5,008 nt of DNA from an uncultured Dorea sp. (lineage in GTDB: Bacteria > Bacillota > Clostridia > Lachnospirales > Lachnospiraceae), in the NCBI GenBank assembly GCA_910579335.1, contig CAJTUQ010000102.1, forward strand, positions 1 to 5,008. Direction: 5' to 3'. The position numbers and the translations under genes were made by a program. The notes beneath the pieces were generated by a model. That model was not told where the DNA came from. It worked only from the letters and a program-made list of their open reading frames with translations, and searched no databases. Within the stretch, counting starts at the first letter, position 1. Each line of letters opens with the position of its first letter. Positions 3,921-5,008 of the stretch are shown in pieces.

Positions 3921-5008
3921 TGAGACATTCCATAAAAAGCCAAATGATTGCTGTATTTGTGGGGCTGGTTGGCTGTGTGCTTTTGACGCTTCTTATTATC
4001 AATATGAAATTTCTTGAACCTTACTATATCAGCAACAAGAAAACGGAATTTGTGAAAGTGTACAACAGCCTGCGGGATGCAATGGAAAACGGGACGATAG
4101 AACAGCAGGAAAAGGCGGAAGAGCTATGGCATATGGCTGAAAAGAACAATATGTCGTATTTAATTGTAGATGAGGCTTCTTCCCGGATGTTTACAAATGT
4201 CCATGACATGGATATGCTGCAGAAACAGCTTGCGGGATATCTTTTAAATCAGGCGCAGAAGCACAGCAGAGTTTTGGAAAGTACAAAGGAGTACCAGCTC
4301 AGCCGTTCCAGAAATCCTTGGAATAAGGAAGAATATATTGAGATGTGGGGGGAATTTGAAGACGGGTGTGTTTTTCTTATCAGGAGCCCGATTGAAAGTA
4401 TCCGGGAGAGTGCCGCTCTTTCTAACCGGTTTTTAGTTATCATCGGTTGTTTTATGAGTGTAATCTGTATCGTGCTGATCTGGTATTTTTCTAAGAGGCT
4501 GACAGACCCGATTCTGGAGCTTGCCGCTTTGTCGGAGCGTATGGCGAATCTCGATTTTGAGGCGAAGTATACCAGCGGAGGTAACAATGAAATTGGCGAC
4601 CTGGGGGCTAATTTTAACCGGATGTCAGAGAAGCTTGAGAACACCATATCTGAACTTAAGAGTGCCAATAACAGCCTGATGAAAGATATTGAACAAAAGG
4701 AAAGAATGGAACAGATGCGCAATGACTTTCTGGGAAATGTGTCCCATGAGCTAAAGACGCCTATAGCCCTGATACAAGGGTATGCGGAGGGGTTGAAAGA
4801 AGGCGTGGGAGGAGATGAGGAGAGCAGGGAGTTTTACTGTGATGTTATTATGGATGAGGCATCCAAAATGAATCAGATGGTAAAAAATCTTCTCGCATTG
4901 AACCAGTTGGAATTTGGCGGTGAAGAAATTGAATTTGAGCGTTTTGACTTGACGGCAGTTGTTGCGGGTGTCCTGCAAAGTATGGAGATTTTAGCGCAGC
5001 AGGAGAAT
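3920..5008 (+). CDS. HAMP-domain sensor histidine kinase (C-terminal ATPase domain cut by window edge)
   Basis: There are 363 in-frame residues with no stop before the window end. TM1 lies at about residues 9-28 and TM2 at 171-191, enclosing an extracytoplasmic sensor region of about 140 aa (29-170). A HAMP linker follows, beginning KRLTDPILELAALSERMA (192-209) and including the NEIGDLGANFNRMSEKL stretch (about 225-241). After it comes a coiled linker and the HisKA dimerisation domain. The phospho-accepting residue is H276 in NVSHELKTPIALIQGYAEGL. The N, G and F boxes of the ATPase domain lie beyond 5008. The ATG at 3920 overlaps the regulator stop (ATGA junction), so the pair forms one transcription and translation unit. 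The gene should be complete in the genome, about 450-500 aa being usual. The sensor region has no motif I can name. Confidence 0.94.
   Translation, partial: MRHSIKSQMIAVFVGLVGCVLLTLLIINMKFLEPYYISNKKTEFVKVYNSLRDAMENGTIEQQEKAEELWHMAEKNNMSYLIVDEASSRMFTNVHDMDMLQKQLAGYLLNQAQKHSRVLESTKEYQLSRSRNPWNKEEYIEMWGEFEDGCVFLIRSPIESIRESAALSNRFLVIIGCFMSVICIVLIWYFSKRLTDPILELAALSERMANLDFEAKYTSGGNNEIGDLGANFNRMSEKLENTISELKSANNSLMKDIEQKERMEQMRNDFLGNVSHELKTPIALIQGYAEGLKEGVGGDEESREFYCDVIMDEASKMNQMVKNLLALNQLEFGGEEIEFERFDLTAVVAGVLQSMEILAQQEN

Noticed and set aside
4249..4978. Minus-strand open frames of 157 and 75 codons opposite the histidine kinase
   Set aside because: They lie antisense to a gene with clear HAMP and HisKA motifs and show no recognisable protein or ribosome binding site.
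1..5008. CRISPR array, insertion sequence or phage integration at ssrA
   Set aside because: No regularly spaced repeats, transposase, integrase or duplicated tmRNA 3' end is present. The 3' end of ssrA is a common integration target, but the sequence after it runs straight into the terminator and a two-component operon.

Overview
The window looks like a chromosomal segment from a low-to-moderate GC Gram-positive, most likely a Clostridia/Lachnospiraceae-type Firmicute. The reasons are strong AGGAGG ribosome binding sites, near-consensus sigma-A promoters, a CIRCE operator in front of a small heat shock gene, a clostridial-style tmRNA gene without an encoded CCA end, and a paired DUF2975-like membrane protein and small Cro/C1 regulator. 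The lineage is inferred from gene style, not from a database match.

Left part (1-2520), all on the minus strand. The 5' end of an Hsp20 small heat shock protein gene runs off the left edge. It is preceded by a roughly 90-nt leader containing a strong hairpin and by a promoter embedded in an HrcA/CIRCE operator. Further right is a compact three-gene operon, transcribed right to left: a polytopic DUF2975-like membrane protein (2418-1540), a 76-aa Cro/C1-type regulator (1529-1299), and a 300-aa secreted lipoprotein of unknown function (1309-407). The last gene overlaps the regulator by 11 nt. The operon promoter (2470-2497) is flanked by two matching 19-bp dyads whose centres are 42 bp apart, the arrangement expected of an autoregulatory operator pair.

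Middle (2528-3077), plus strand. A perfect-consensus promoter drives ssrA, the tmRNA of the ribosome rescue system. Acceptor stem, T arm, a long P2 helix, pseudoknot PK1 and the tag reading frame (ADNRELAYAA) can all be read directly. A strong intrinsic terminator follows. The ssrA promoter and the membrane-protein operon promoter diverge from a short shared AT-rich region.

Right part (3086-5008), plus strand. A promoter with an extended -10 and a nearby 12-bp palindrome leads into a two-component operon: an OmpR/PhoB-family response regulator (3240-3920), overlapped by 1 nt by a two-TM sensor histidine kinase (3920 to beyond the right edge). The kinase is cut after its phospho-accepting histidine domain.

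The least explained element is the membrane protein/regulator/lipoprotein operon with its twin operators. It looks like a self-regulated envelope module whose lipoprotein I do not recognise.
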